From Chitinophagaceae bacterium (GTDB taxonomy: Bacteria > Bacteroidota > Bacteroidia > Chitinophagales > Chitinophagaceae), in assembly GCA_014879565.1 (NCBI GenBank), contig JACSRW010000034.1, positions 1 through 64,000 of the forward strand: 64,000 bases of DNA, read 5' to 3'. Both the position numbers and the translations under genes were made by a program. Shown in pieces: positions 56,122 to 64,000 of this stretch. The stretch's first letter is position 1. Each line of letters starts with the position of its first letter. Under the pieces are notes generated by a model. That model had not been told where the DNA came from. It did not search any database and saw only the letters and a list, made by a program, of their open reading frames with translations.

Positions 56122-58006
56122 ACAGGAAAATTATCCCTCACTCAGCGAAGTGCACCATTCGGTTGACACCACCCGGTTTCAGGGCAAAGGGTGGAGGAAA
56201 CTGCTGGCCTTTTTCGGTCCGGCCTACCTGGTAAGTGTGGGGTATATGGATCCGGGTAACTGGGCTACCGATCTGGCGGGTGGCAGCCAGTTTGGGTATA
56301 CGCTTATCTGGGTGTTGCTGATGAGTAACCTGATGGCCCTCCTGCTGCAAAGCCTTTCTGCCAGACTGGGTATTGTTCGTGGCCGTGACCTGGCGCAGGC
56401 CAACCGGGAGACTTATCCGAAATATATCAATTATGCTCTTTATGTGCTGGCTGAAATTGCGATCGCCGCAACAGACCTGGCTGAAATCCTGGGAATGGCT
56501 ATCGGGATCCAGTTACTTACAGGGCTGCCGCTCATCTGGGGGGTACTTATCACCGTACTGGATACGTTTCTTTTCCTGTTGCTCCAGCGTTTGGGCATGC
56601 GGAAAATGGAGGCTTTTATCATCGCCCTGGTAGCGGTTATCGGATTATCATTCCTGACTGAAATTCTGCTGGCCAAACCGGAACTGGACAAAGTGGCGCA
56701 GGGTTTTATTCCCCGTCTGCCCAACGATACCGCCCTGTATATTGCCATCGGTATAATCGGGGCCACAGTAATGCCCCATAATCTCTACCTGCATTCTGCA
56801 CTGGTTCAAACCCGGAAAATCCGCCGGGATGAAAAAGGCATACGGAAGGCCCTAAAAATGAATTTCATTGACAGTGCCATTGCGCTTAACCTGGCATTTT
56901 TTGTAAATGCCGCTATCCTCGTGCTGGCCGGAAAAGTTTTTTTTGAATCAGGCCGTACCGATGTGGCTGAAATCAAGACCGCCCATGAATTACTGAAACC
57001 CATGCTGGGCTCTGACCTGGCCCCGGTTTTATTTGCCATCGCCCTGATAGCGGCCGGACAAAGCTCCACCATTACCGGCACCCTGGCCGGTCAGATCGTG
57101 ATGGAGGGATATCTGCGTTTGCGGATTGCCCCCTGGCTGCGCCGGCTGCTCACCCGCTTAATAGCGGTTATACCAGCTATGGCAGTTATCCTGATTAACG
57201 GCGAAGAGAACATTGACAGTCTGCTCATACTCAGTCAGGTTATTCTAAGCCTGCAACTGGGTTTTGCCATCATCCCGCTGATTCATTTCACGAGCGACCG
57301 GGAGAAAATGGGAAAATATGCTATCCGTCCGTTTATGATTGTGCTGGCTTCCCTCATTACTGCGGTACTGGTTTATCTCAACATCAGAATGGTGGCCGAA
57401 CAGGCCAGCAGTTTCTTCCGGGAATCAGACAGCTTTTTATGGAAAACAGTGATCATCCTTTCAGGACTGCTGTATATTTTCCTGCTGGGGATCGCCATTG
57501 TTTACCCCCTGCTCAGGAAAAAAAAGGGTGTTGTGCCAGCAACCGCTCCTGCCATCCATCCGCAGGTCAAATCCCTTTCAGATCTGGATGCGCCGTCCTA
57601 CCAGTGTATTGCCGTGGCGCTTGATTTCAGTGAAAACGATTCCCGGCTGATCGGACATGCAATCGGGCAGGGACATACCGGTACGGAGTACGTGCTGATC
57701 CATGTGGTGGAAAGCGCGGCAACCCGTATAATAGGCCGAGAAGCCGATGACCTGGAAACCCGCAAAGACCAGGAACACCTGGATGATTATATCCGGCAGC
57801 TTCAGCAAAAAGGAATCGCCGCAAAAGGTTTTCTCGGATTTAATGACCGGATAAAAGAAATTACCCGGATTGTTAAGGAAAGTAAAGCGGATATGCTGGT
57901 CATCGGGGCCCATGGACACAGCGGACTGAAAGACCTTATTTACGGCCAGACGGTGAATGCAGTACGGCACGAACTGAAAATACCCGTACTGGTAGTCAGT
58001 GTCTGA
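56111..58006 (+). CDS. mntH: Nramp-family Mn2+/divalent cation transporter fused to a universal-stress (USP) domain
   Basis: The 631-residue protein starts at the ATG 56111, inside the mntR stop. Residues about 35-480 are an Nramp transporter with 11 predicted helices. The metal site is marked by DPGN (VGYMDPGNWATDLAGG, D47) in helix 1 and MPHNLYLHSALVQTR in helix 6. Residues about 496-631 form a USP domain (IAVALDFSENDSRLIGHAI and the ATP-type loop GAHGHSGLKDLIYGQTVNAV). MntH proteins normally lack this cytoplasmic domain. It might sense ATP or a second messenger and regulate transport. Confidence 0.92.
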   Translation: MKTEQENYPSLSEVHHSVDTTRFQGKGWRKLLAFFGPAYLVSVGYMDPGNWATDLAGGSQFGYTLIWVLLMSNLMALLLQSLSARLGIVRGRDLAQANRETYPKYINYALYVLAEIAIAATDLAEILGMAIGIQLLTGLPLIWGVLITVLDTFLFLLLQRLGMRKMEAFIIALVAVIGLSFLTEILLAKPELDKVAQGFIPRLPNDTALYIAIGIIGATVMPHNLYLHSALVQTRKIRRDEKGIRKALKMNFIDSAIALNLAFFVNAAILVLAGKVFFESGRTDVAEIKTAHELLKPMLGSDLAPVLFAIALIAAGQSSTITGTLAGQIVMEGYLRLRIAPWLRRLLTRLIAVIPAMAVILINGEENIDSLLILSQVILSLQLGFAIIPLIHFTSDREKMGKYAIRPFMIVLASLITAVLVYLNIRMVAEQASSFFRESDSFLWKTVIILSGLLYIFLLGIAIVYPLLRKKKGVVPATAPAIHPQVKSLSDLDAPSYQCIAVALDFSENDSRLIGHAIGQGHTGTEYVLIHVVESAATRIIGREADDLETRKDQEHLDDYIRQLQQKGIAAKGFLGFNDRIKEITRIVKESKADMLVIGAHGHSGLKDLIYGQTVNAVRHELKIPVLVVSV

Positions 58007-58007
58007 T

Positions 58008-58616
58008 TCAGGCGTGCGTTTTCCTGGGAGAATGGCTTTGGCGGAGCAGGTGTTTGAAACGGCTGAAAGTTTCTGGCTTTATATTCAGGTAAGACGCCAG
58101 GTATTTTTGCGGAACCCGCTGCATCAGTTCCGGGTTGCGGGTCACAAAGTTTATAAACCTTTCCCTTGGCGTCATTTTGATGAGCTGCATCTGCCATTTA
58201 TCTTTTATCACCATGGAGTAGGTGACAATAATCCGGCCCATACGTTCCATCCGCTGTGATGAAGCAAACATCTTCTCTGCATCTTCAAAACTGATTGACA
58301 CCATGGTGGTCGGCTCAATAGCCTCAATGGTATACTCAGAAGGCTGGCGGCTGTGAAAGGATTCCTGGCTCAGTAACATCTGTCCTTCCAGGGATATCTG
58401 GGTATTAATCTCGTGATGGTTCTTTTTATAATATTTACGGGCAAGCCCTTTCACTATAAAATTGAAGTAATTCTCCACCTCCCCGGTCTTTGTAATAATT
58501 TCTTTTTTACCAAAACGGCGGACCCGGCAAACGGGTTCAAGGTGCCGGACAAACTCCTCCTCCGTGATGTCAGTCAGCTTCTGGAGATAAGCCATAAATG
58601 TCCGGATCGCATCCAT
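58008..58616 (-). CDS. Crp/Fnr-family transcriptional regulator
   Basis: This roughly 202-residue regulator has an N-terminal cyclic-nucleotide-type beta domain (VRRFGKKEIITKTGEVENYFNFIVKG and ISLEGQMLLSQESFHSRQPS, each shown in part) and a C-terminal winged helix. The recognition segment is VPQKYLASYLNIKPETFSRFKHLL. No four-cysteine FNR cluster is seen, so the ligand is unclear. An in-frame ATG at 58634 lies inside a TACCTTTT promoter-like box, so the ATG at 58616 is preferred. It converges on mntH with 1 nt between stops. Confidence 0.85.
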   Translation of the reverse strand: MDAIRTFMAYLQKLTDITEEEFVRHLEPVCRVRRFGKKEIITKTGEVENYFNFIVKGLARKYYKKNHHEINTQISLEGQMLLSQESFHSRQPSEYTIEAIEPTTMVSISFEDAEKMFASSQRMERMGRIIVTYSMVIKDKWQMQLIKMTPRERFINFVTRNPELMQRVPQKYLASYLNIKPETFSRFKHLLRQSHSPRKTHA

Positions 58617-58742
58617 ATTATTTCTGTACGGCATAAAAGGTACGATTTTTTCTTGACCTGAATCAATTCAATTAAAAACAATATTGCCACAGCAAAGGTA
58701 GAATCCTGCGGCAGGCAGGCCAATGATATAAGTCACATCTGA

Positions 58743-58750
58743 TAAATTTG
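58743..58750 (+). promoter_or_regulatory. -7 promoter element TAAATTTG of icd
   Basis: TAAATTTG matches TAnnTTTG and lies 59 nt before the icd start, leaving a leader of about 50 nt. No -33 TTG at 20 bp is seen. Confidence 0.45.
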
Positions 58751-58809
58751 TAAGTTTGTAGCTGCCTGATTACTATCAGGTTCTCACACTAAAACCCAAA
58801 TCAACCTTT

Positions 58810-60042
58810 ATGGCAAACAAGATCAAAGTGCTGAATCCGGTAGTGGAGCTGGATGGCGATGAAATGACCCGGATCATCTGGAAATTTATCAAGGACAAAT
58901 TAATTCTTCCCTATCTGGACCTGGATATCAAGTATTTTGACCTGGGTATAGAATACCGTGATCAGACTGACGACCAGGTGACGGTGGACGCAGCCAATGC
59001 CATCAAACAATACGGAGTAGGTATAAAATGTGCCACAATTACCCCGGATGAAGCCCGGGTAAAAGAATTCAGCCTGAAGCAAATGTGGAAAAGCCCCAAC
59101 GGTACGATCCGGAATATCCTGGACGGCACTGTATTCCGGGAACCCATTGTAATCAGTAATGTGCCCCGGCTGGTAACCAACTGGACGGCCCCGATTATTG
59201 TCGGACGTCACGCATTTGGTGATCAGTACCGGGCCACCGACACGGTTATCAAAGGAAAAGGGAAACTTACCATGACTTTTACCCCGGAGGATGGCAGTGC
59301 ACCCCAGATTTTTGAAGTTTTTAATTTCAAAGGAGATGGTGTGGCGATGAGTATGTATAACACAGATGAAAGCATCCAGGGATTTGCCCGCAGCTGCTTC
59401 AATATGGCCCTCAGTAAAAAATGGCCCCTGTACCTCTCATCTAAAAACACGATCCTGAAAAAATATGATGGTCGTTTTAAGGATATCTTCCAGGAGATTT
59501 ATGATAATGAATTTAAAGCCCTGTTTGAAGCGGCCGGCATTACTTATGAGCACCGGCTGATTGATGATATGGTGGCCAGCGCCCTTAAATGGAACGGAAA
59601 TTTTGTATGGGCCTGTAAAAATTATGACGGGGATGTGCAGAGTGATACCGTTGCCCAGGGCTTCGGATCACTGGGACTTATGACTTCCGTACTGATTACT
59701 CCCGACGGCAAGACCATGGAAGCGGAAGCCGCTCATGGAACTGTAACCCGCCATTACCGCGACCACCAGGCAGGCAAACCCACGTCCACCAATCCGATTG
59801 CCTCAATTTTCGCCTGGACAAGAGGATTGGCCTTCCGGGGCAAACTGGACGGAAACCAGGAACTGATTGATTTCTGCCAGGCCCTTGAAACCGTATGTAT
59901 CGAAACCGTGGAAGAAGGAAAAATGACCAAAGACCTGGCCGTATGTATACATGGCAACAAGGTTAAACACGGGGAGCATTTCCTGTACACCGAGGAGTTT
60001 CTGGAAGCAATCGATACGAACCTGCAGAAGAAACTGAAATAA
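58810..60042 (+). CDS. icd: NADP-dependent isocitrate dehydrogenase, eukaryotic-type
   Basis: Icd decarboxylates isocitrate to 2-oxoglutarate in the TCA cycle. The 410-residue protein begins [29 protein letters not shown] (shown in two blocks of the family signature), has [14 protein letters not shown] and [20 protein letters not shown], and later [15 protein letters not shown]. This is the eukaryotic-like homodimeric NADP subfamily, unlike E. coli Icd. It is a stand-alone gene with a terminator. Confidence 0.96.
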   Translation: MANKIKVLNPVVELDGDEMTRIIWKFIKDKLILPYLDLDIKYFDLGIEYRDQTDDQVTVDAANAIKQYGVGIKCATITPDEARVKEFSLKQMWKSPNGTIRNILDGTVFREPIVISNVPRLVTNWTAPIIVGRHAFGDQYRATDTVIKGKGKLTMTFTPEDGSAPQIFEVFNFKGDGVAMSMYNTDESIQGFARSCFNMALSKKWPLYLSSKNTILKKYDGRFKDIFQEIYDNEFKALFEAAGITYEHRLIDDMVASALKWNGNFVWACKNYDGDVQSDTVAQGFGSLGLMTSVLITPDGKTMEAEAAHGTVTRHYRDHQAGKPTSTNPIASIFAWTRGLAFRGKLDGNQELIDFCQALETVCIETVEEGKMTKDLAVCIHGNKVKHGEHFLYTEEFLEAIDTNLQKKLK

Positions 60043-60059
60043 TTTTAAATGAATAGTAA

Positions 60060-60084
60060 AGAGGTTGTCTGACAAACAACCTCT
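60060..60084 (+). terminator. Intrinsic terminator of icd
   Basis: A 9-bp stem AGAGGTTGT/ACAACCTCT with a 7-nt loop is followed by seven T. Confidence 0.9.
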
Positions 60085-60163
60085 TTTTTTATTCCTGTAA
60101 AAAAACCTGTTACCGGAGCACCTGATTCATTTTTTCCATTTTTCCATTTAACTTCCGGTTGCA

Positions 60164-60661
60164 ATGAAAAAAAGAACAGACTATATCACCTGGGATGAAT
60201 ATTTCATGGGCGTGGCCCTCTTATCTGCCCGGCGGAGTAAAGATCCCAGCACACAGGTAGGCGCCTGTATCGTCAATACAAAAAATAAAATCGTGGGAGC
60301 CGGATACAACGGATTACCTGCCGGCTGTGATGACGATCTGTTCCCCTGGGATAAAAGCGGAGACTTCCTTCAGACCAAATACCCGTATATCTGTCATGCC
60401 GAGCTGAATGCGATACTGAACAATATCGGGATGGATCTGCACGGGTGTAAGATCTATACGGCCCTGTTTCCCTGTAATGAATGCGCCAAAGCAATCATTC
60501 AGGCCGGTATCACCGAGGTCATCTATCTATCCGATAAATACGCTTCCAATGAAGTCTTTATTGCCTCCCGGAAAATGCTGGATACAGCCGGTGTGAAATG
60601 CCGGAAAGTAAGTGTCAGCCGGGAAGAGGTCCTGCTCTCCTTCCGGGAGAAGGATGTCTGA
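60164..60661 (+). CDS. Deoxycytidylate (dCMP) deaminase
   Basis: This is a 165-residue zinc-dependent deaminase with the cytidine-deaminase zinc site: H78 and E80 in [10 protein letters not shown]104 and C107 in [10 protein letters not shown]. The N-terminal [30 protein letters not shown] (in parts) and [10 protein letters not shown] are typical of dCMP deaminases. It supplies dUMP for dTMP synthesis. The Asp/His-rich segment [21 protein letters not shown] is the substrate-side insertion. It converges on rpsG. Confidence 0.92.
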   Translation: MKKRTDYITWDEYFMGVALLSARRSKDPSTQVGACIVNTKNKIVGAGYNGLPAGCDDDLFPWDKSGDFLQTKYPYICHAELNAILNNIGMDLHGCKIYTALFPCNECAKAIIQAGITEVIYLSDKYASNEVFIASRKMLDTAGVKCRKVSVSREEVLLSFREKDV

Positions 60662-60679
60662 GCAAGCGCGGAAAAAAAA

Positions 60680-60701
60680 AGCCGCCCGATAGCAGGCGGC
60701 T
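60680..60701 (-). terminator. Intrinsic terminator after rpsG
   Basis: A 7-bp stem AGCCGCC/GGCGGCT is followed on the minus strand by nine T. It ends the rpsL-rpsG transcript, so fusA is not part of this unit. Confidence 0.9.
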
Positions 60702-60723
60702 GGTGCAGTTGTATAAAAATCGG

Positions 60724-61191
60724 TTACACTTTAAAGTGGGCAAAAGCCTTGTTGGCTTCAGCCATACGGTGTGTATCTTCTTTTTTCTTGAATGCGGCTC
60801 CTTCCCCTTTGCTGGCAGCCACGATTTCATTCGCCAGTTTATCAGCCATGCTGCGGCCATTACGCTCGCGGCTGTAGCGGATCAGCCATTTAATACTGAG
60901 GGAAATTTTGCGGTCGGGACGTACCTCAGAAGGAATCTGGAAGGTAGCTCCCCCGATACGACGGCTTCTTACCTCCACAGCAGGAGAAACATTGGCCAGC
61001 GCTTTTTTCCACACTTCATAACCATCTTCGTTGGTGAATTTGGCTACTTTATCCAGCGCATCATAAAAAATGGTAAAAGCTCCGCTTTTTTTGCCTTCCC
61101 ACATCAGGTTGTTCACAAAACGGGTAACAAGTTTATCATTAAACTTGGGATCGGGCGCTAAAGGGAGTTTTTTTGCTTGTGCTTTCCGCAT
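60724..61191 (-). CDS. rpsG: 30S ribosomal protein S7
   Basis: S7 is a primary 16S rRNA-binding protein of the 30S head. The 155-residue product begins [19 protein letters not shown] and contains [18 protein letters not shown], the rRNA-binding motif [20 protein letters not shown] (as in the family) and a C-terminal [18 protein letters not shown]. It follows rpsL after 26 nt. A strong terminator follows, where most Bacteroidota continue into fusA. Confidence 0.98.
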   Translation of the reverse strand: MRKAQAKKLPLAPDPKFNDKLVTRFVNNLMWEGKKSGAFTIFYDALDKVAKFTNEDGYEVWKKALANVSPAVEVRSRRIGGATFQIPSEVRPDRKISLSIKWLIRYSRERNGRSMADKLANEIVAASKGEGAAFKKKEDTHRMAEANKAFAHFKV

Positions 61192-61217
61192 GACTTATTA
61201 CTTAAACTTATGACTGA

Positions 61218-61598
61218 TTACTTTTTGGCTTTTTCTTTCTTGGTACCGTATTTGGAACGGCTCTGTTTACGGTCTTTTACACCGGCTGTATCGAGCGAAC
61301 CACGGACAATATGATAACGAACACCCGGAAGATCCTTCACACGACCTCCGCGGATCAGCACGATGGAGTGCTCCTGCAGGTTGTGACCTTCACCGGGGAT
61401 ATAGGCAATCACCTCCACTTTGTTGGTCAGACGAACCTTGGCCACTTTACGAAGGGCTGAGTTCGGCTTTTTGGGTGTGGTCGTATACACACGGGTACAA
61501 ACACCCCGGCGCTGCGGACACTGATCCAGGGCCCTGGATTTGCTTTTTGCCCTGATAATTTCTCTTCCTTTACGTACTAATTGTTGAATTGTAGGCAT
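61218..61598 (-). CDS. rpsL: 30S ribosomal protein S12
   Basis: S12 lies at the decoding centre and is the streptomycin-resistance protein. The 126-residue product reads [15 protein letters not shown] at the start, then [20 protein letters not shown] with the conserved Lys near residue 42-43, and [16 protein letters not shown] with the second streptomycin-region Lys. It is first in a two-gene transcript with rpsG and has a consensus promoter. Confidence 0.98.
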   Translation of the reverse strand: MPTIQQLVRKGREIIRAKSKSRALDQCPQRRGVCTRVYTTTPKKPNSALRKVAKVRLTNKVEVIAYIPGEGHNLQEHSIVLIRGGRVKDLPGVRYHIVRGSLDTAGVKDRKQSRSKYGTKKEKAKK

Positions 61599-61622
61599 TC
61601 TAGACCCTTATTTTTGGGAGGG

Positions 61623-61654
61623 CAAAGGTAAAGGTACACTGCTTAATCTCCAAA
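61623..61654 (-). promoter_or_regulatory. Promoter of rpsL-rpsG: TTTG-N20-TACCTTTG
   Basis: The minus strand has TTTG (61651-61654), 20 bp, then TACCTTTG (61623-61630), a full match. The transcript starts about 20 nt before the rpsL ATG. The architecture is identical to the initiator-tRNA promoter. Confidence 0.85.
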
Positions 61655-61742
61655 AAAATACAGCCCGATTTTTGAAAACCAGCCGGTTTTGGGGATAAAA
61701 CGGACCATTTAACCGCCCTATACAGCATTTTTTTATGCAAAA

Positions 61743-61773
61743 TGCCGGTTTCAGTTGATTCCTGAAACCGGCA
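61743..61773 (-). terminator. Intrinsic terminator of ilvE
   Basis: A perfect 12-bp stem TGCCGGTTTCAG/CTGAAACCGGCA has a 7-nt loop, about 77 nt past the ilvE stop. T-rich sequence follows on the minus strand. Confidence 0.8.
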
Positions 61774-61849
61774 AATATTCATTCTCAGACATTTAGATTA
61801 ATTCAGGTCCGGATACACTCCTTTAATCCCGCCAGGTATTTCATCCCCG

Positions 61850-62914
61850 TCAAACACGAAACATCCAGCCATGGGTATCCGCCACCCTGCCTTCCCGTAT
61901 ATCGGTGATCATTTTTTTAACAGCCGGGGCGATTTTCCATTTCGTTAGGTCAAAAGTCATGGTAAAGTCTTTATAGGCGAGCTCCTTTATGGGAGAAATG
62001 GTCGCAGCTGTACCCGTTCCAAATACTTCCATATGTTTCCCGGCTTTGTACGAGTCGGTGATTTCGTCAATACTCAGGTTCCTTTCCTCCACTTTTACAC
62101 CCATTTCCTGCAGCATGGTGATTACACTCATCCGGGTTACCCCGCCAAGTATTGTTCCGTCTTCCAGTCCGGGTGTTATCGCGGTATCCCCGATAATAAA
62201 GAAAACATTCATGGTGCCGCATTCCTGCACATATTTATGCTCCAGGGCATCCATCCAGAGTACCTGGTCGTATCCCTTCTTACGGGCTTCATTGGTTGGA
62301 TACATAGCCGCTCCATAATTACCCGCTGCTTTCGCATAGCCCACCCCTCCGGGTACTGCTCTTACATACTTTTCTTCTACATATATCCGCATGGGGGCAG
62401 CATAATACGGACCACTGGGGCTCAGTATAATCAGGAATTTGTATTTTTCAGATGGCCTGACCCCGATCAGTTCGTCAGAAGAAAACATAAAGGGCCGGAT
62501 ATAGAGAGAAAAATCTTCTTTCATGGGGATCCAGTCCTGATCAAGTGCGATCAGTTCCCGCATTCCATCCATAAAAATCTCTTCCGGAACAGCCGGCATC
62601 TGCATCCGCTCAGCAGATTTATTGAAACGGATAAAATTATCGTAAGGCCGGAAAATAAAGGGATTACCCTGTCTGTCCTTATAGGCCTTGATACCCTCAA
62701 AAATAGCCTGACCATAATGAAGAGCTGCTGTCGAAGGGCTCAGCAGCATGGGCTGATAGGGCAAAATCTCTGCTGTTTTCCATTCGCCGTTTTCATATTC
62801 TGCTTCCAGCATATGATCCGTAAAGTATTTTCCAAACGGAAGGTTTTCCATATCCAGTTCCTGCAAACGGCTTCTTTCCGCCTTCCGGACGTTTAATGTT
62901 ACAGCTCCAGTCAT
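61850..62914 (-). CDS. ilvE: Branched-chain amino-acid aminotransferase
   Basis: IlvE transaminates Val, Leu and Ile. The 354-residue fold-type IV PLP enzyme contains LHYGQAIFEGIKAYKDRQGN, FIRPFMFSSDELIGV, the PLP-lysine segment GGVGYAKAAGNYGAAMYPTN and the phosphate-binding TTAT-like GTGTAATISPI near residue 300. It has the length of the eukaryote-type (larger) subgroup. No ilv/leu genes are adjacent in the window. It diverges from the 182-aa gene. Confidence 0.95.
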   Translation of the reverse strand: MTGAVTLNVRKAERSRLQELDMENLPFGKYFTDHMLEAEYENGEWKTAEILPYQPMLLSPSTAALHYGQAIFEGIKAYKDRQGNPFIFRPYDNFIRFNKSAERMQMPAVPEEIFMDGMRELIALDQDWIPMKEDFSLYIRPFMFSSDELIGVRPSEKYKFLIILSPSGPYYAAPMRIYVEEKYVRAVPGGVGYAKAAGNYGAAMYPTNEARKKGYDQVLWMDALEHKYVQECGTMNVFFIIGDTAITPGLEDGTILGGVTRMSVITMLQEMGVKVEERNLSIDEITDSYKAGKHMEVFGTGTAATISPIKELAYKDFTMTFDLTKWKIAPAVKKMITDIREGRVADTHGWMFRV

Positions 62915-62985
62915 AATTGGTTATTTTTGGACTTCAAAGAAACGAAAAAAAGGGCAGACCTTTTCTTACTTTAATCAGCCAATGA

Positions 62986-63534
62986 ATGGATATTAATCAG
63001 ATCAGCCTGCATCCGGCCGCCCTTCAGGGGTTATATAAAACACATCTGGTGGACCCCGGGCCAACCGGCTCAGCAGGCAGGATGGAACAGCCGCCCCTAA
63101 CTCCTGAAATTAGTACCACTGATATCCGGACTGCCCCGGATACAAAACCGAAATACCTGGGCGAAAATAAAAAAGGTATCCTGATCCTGGTGAATAACAA
63201 GGAAACCGTATTGCTGCCTGATGAAGAATTACGTTTTCTGACCGGCATTCTCAATGCCTGCCGGCTGAGCCTGGCAGATACAGCGGTCTGCAACCTTCAT
63301 TCTTCGTCTGTAAAGGACTACCGGGAGCTGGGGAAGCTGTTCCACTGTAAGGAAATGCTGCTGTTTGGTGCCGGCCCCGCTGATATCGGGCTCCCCCTTC
63401 ATTTTCCCGATTTCCAGAACCAGGAGTTCAACGGAGTCCGTTACCTGGCTGCACCGGCCCTTTCCGCTCTGGAAAAAGACAGGACGCTGAAAACAAAACT
63501 CTGGGCCTGTCTTAAACTGCTTTTTAACCTGTAA
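62986..63534 (+). CDS. Hypothetical protein, unknown family
   Basis: This 182-residue soluble protein has a weakly conserved N-terminal half (long linker SAGRMEQPPLTPEISTTD). The C-terminal half reads like an alpha/beta fold: GILILVNNKETVLLPDEELRFLTGILNACRL (in part), then HCKEMLLFGAGPADIGLPLHF and a closing SALEKDRTLKTKLWACLKLLF. No motif identifies it. It precedes the RdgB-like gene by 9 nt, so the two are likely co-transcribed. Confidence 0.65.
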   Translation: MDINQISLHPAALQGLYKTHLVDPGPTGSAGRMEQPPLTPEISTTDIRTAPDTKPKYLGENKKGILILVNNKETVLLPDEELRFLTGILNACRLSLADTAVCNLHSSSVKDYRELGKLFHCKEMLLFGAGPADIGLPLHFPDFQNQEFNGVRYLAAPALSALEKDRTLKTKLWACLKLLFNL

Positions 63535-63543
63535 CCCGAACTT

Positions 63544-64000
63544 ATGAAACTGATATTTGCCACGAATAATGACCATAAAGCGGCCGAAATCCGGTCGGTC
63601 ATCCGGCAGGACCTGGAAATCATTACCCTGAAAGAAGCGGGTATAGACCAGGATATCCCGGAGCCCTATAATACCCTGGAAGAAAATGCACGCACCAAAT
63701 CGGCTACCGTTTATGCGCAGACCGGCACGGCCTGTTTCAGCGAGGATACCGGGCTGGAAGTAGATGCATTGGGAGGCGAACCGGGTGTAAAAAGTGCCCG
63801 GTATGCCGGTGAAAACCGTTCTTTTGACGACAATATCACCAAACTGCTGGAAAAACTGAAGGATAAACCTGACCGGAAAGCCCGGTTCCGCACCGTGATT
63901 TCGTTAATCTGGGAAGGAAAGGAGTACCAGTTTGAAGGAGTCTGCGAAGGGCGGATTCTGGAAGAAAGAAGGGGCGGCCAGGGTTTTGGTTATGACCCCG
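63544..64000 (+). CDS. RdgB/HAM1-family dITP/XTP pyrophosphatase (3' end beyond the window)
   Basis: The frame from the ATG at 63544 is open for 152 codons to the window edge. The N-terminus LIFATNNDHKAAEIRSVI, FSEDTGLEVDALGGEPGVKSARYAG (near residues 68-92, in parts) and GRILEERRGGQGFGYDP at the edge are the signature of the RdgB/HAM1 family. It hydrolyses non-canonical ITP, dITP and XTP to monophosphates and so keeps damaged purines out of DNA and RNA. About 40 residues are missing at the right edge. Confidence 0.93.
   Translation, partial: MKLIFATNNDHKAAEIRSVIRQDLEIITLKEAGIDQDIPEPYNTLEENARTKSATVYAQTGTACFSEDTGLEVDALGGEPGVKSARYAGENRSFDDNITKLLEKLKDKPDRKARFRTVISLIWEGKEYQFEGVCEGRILEERRGGQGFGYDP

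Overview
The window looks like ordinary chromosome from a Bacteroidota bacterium, most likely the Chitinophagaceae/Chitinophagales group. The evidence is the recurring Bacteroidota promoter (TTG or TTTG, about 20 bp, then TAnnTTTG), a CotH protein with a type IX secretion C-terminal domain, many small lipoproteins, paired DUF2807 proteins, a DUF4954 protein, a MuiA-like DUF4139 protein, a eukaryote-type NADP isocitrate dehydrogenase and a DAHP synthase fused to chorismate mutase. No phage, insertion sequence, CRISPR array or rRNA gene was seen. One tRNA gene (initiator tRNA-Met) is present.

Layout. 1-2.7 kb: an outer-membrane protein with thrombospondin type-3 repeats, cut by the left edge, and an L,D-transpeptidase lipoprotein. 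2.7-10.8 kb: one long leftward run, pheA, aminotransferase, tyrA, DAHP synthase/chorismate mutase, aroB, aroA, aroC and a DUF952 gene. It is preceded by a 29-codon Phe/Tyr-rich leader peptide and a GC-rich terminator with all four segments of a classical attenuator, which is the most striking regulatory element here. 10.8-20 kb: a DEAD-box helicase, an ECF sigma factor overlapping a protein that joins an anti-sigma-like N-terminus to a periplasmic trypsin-like protease, a nucleotidyltransferase, a PLP enzyme, lipB and rluD. 20-38 kb: def, ruvX, a UbiA-type prenyltransferase, a TrmH methyltransferase, a CotH protein, a MuiA-like protein, mutS, CHRD and SET proteins, mgtE, glmS with a DUF4954 gene, der and era.

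38.4-40.1 kb: an A+T-rich 1.7-kb islet bounded by a 12-bp direct repeat of the 3' end of the initiator tRNA gene. It holds a lipoprotein with a hydrophobic Gly/Cys-containing tail and a small membrane protein. 40.3-47 kb: two DUF2807 proteins, a TPP riboswitch driving a TonB-dependent receptor, a rhodanese/PASTA/ddl operon and a ferredoxin. 47-58.6 kb: an acyl-CoA reductase, an HtrA protease, a lipoprotein alpha-amylase, ispH, a phosphorylase-like protein without the expected PLP lysine, and a DtxR/MntR regulator overlapping an MntH transporter fused to a universal-stress domain. 58.8-64 kb: icd, dCMP deaminase, rpsG and rpsL, ilvE and the start of an RdgB-type pyrophosphatase.

Two genome-wide habits stand out. 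First, tandem heptamer arrays (families such as ATTGCCT and CTCATTA) repeatedly begin at or overlap stop codons. Second, several TAnnTTTG boxes sit only 4-7 nt before the only sensible start codon, which suggests leaderless transcripts. Residue positions, composition statements and structures were read by eye and not computed.
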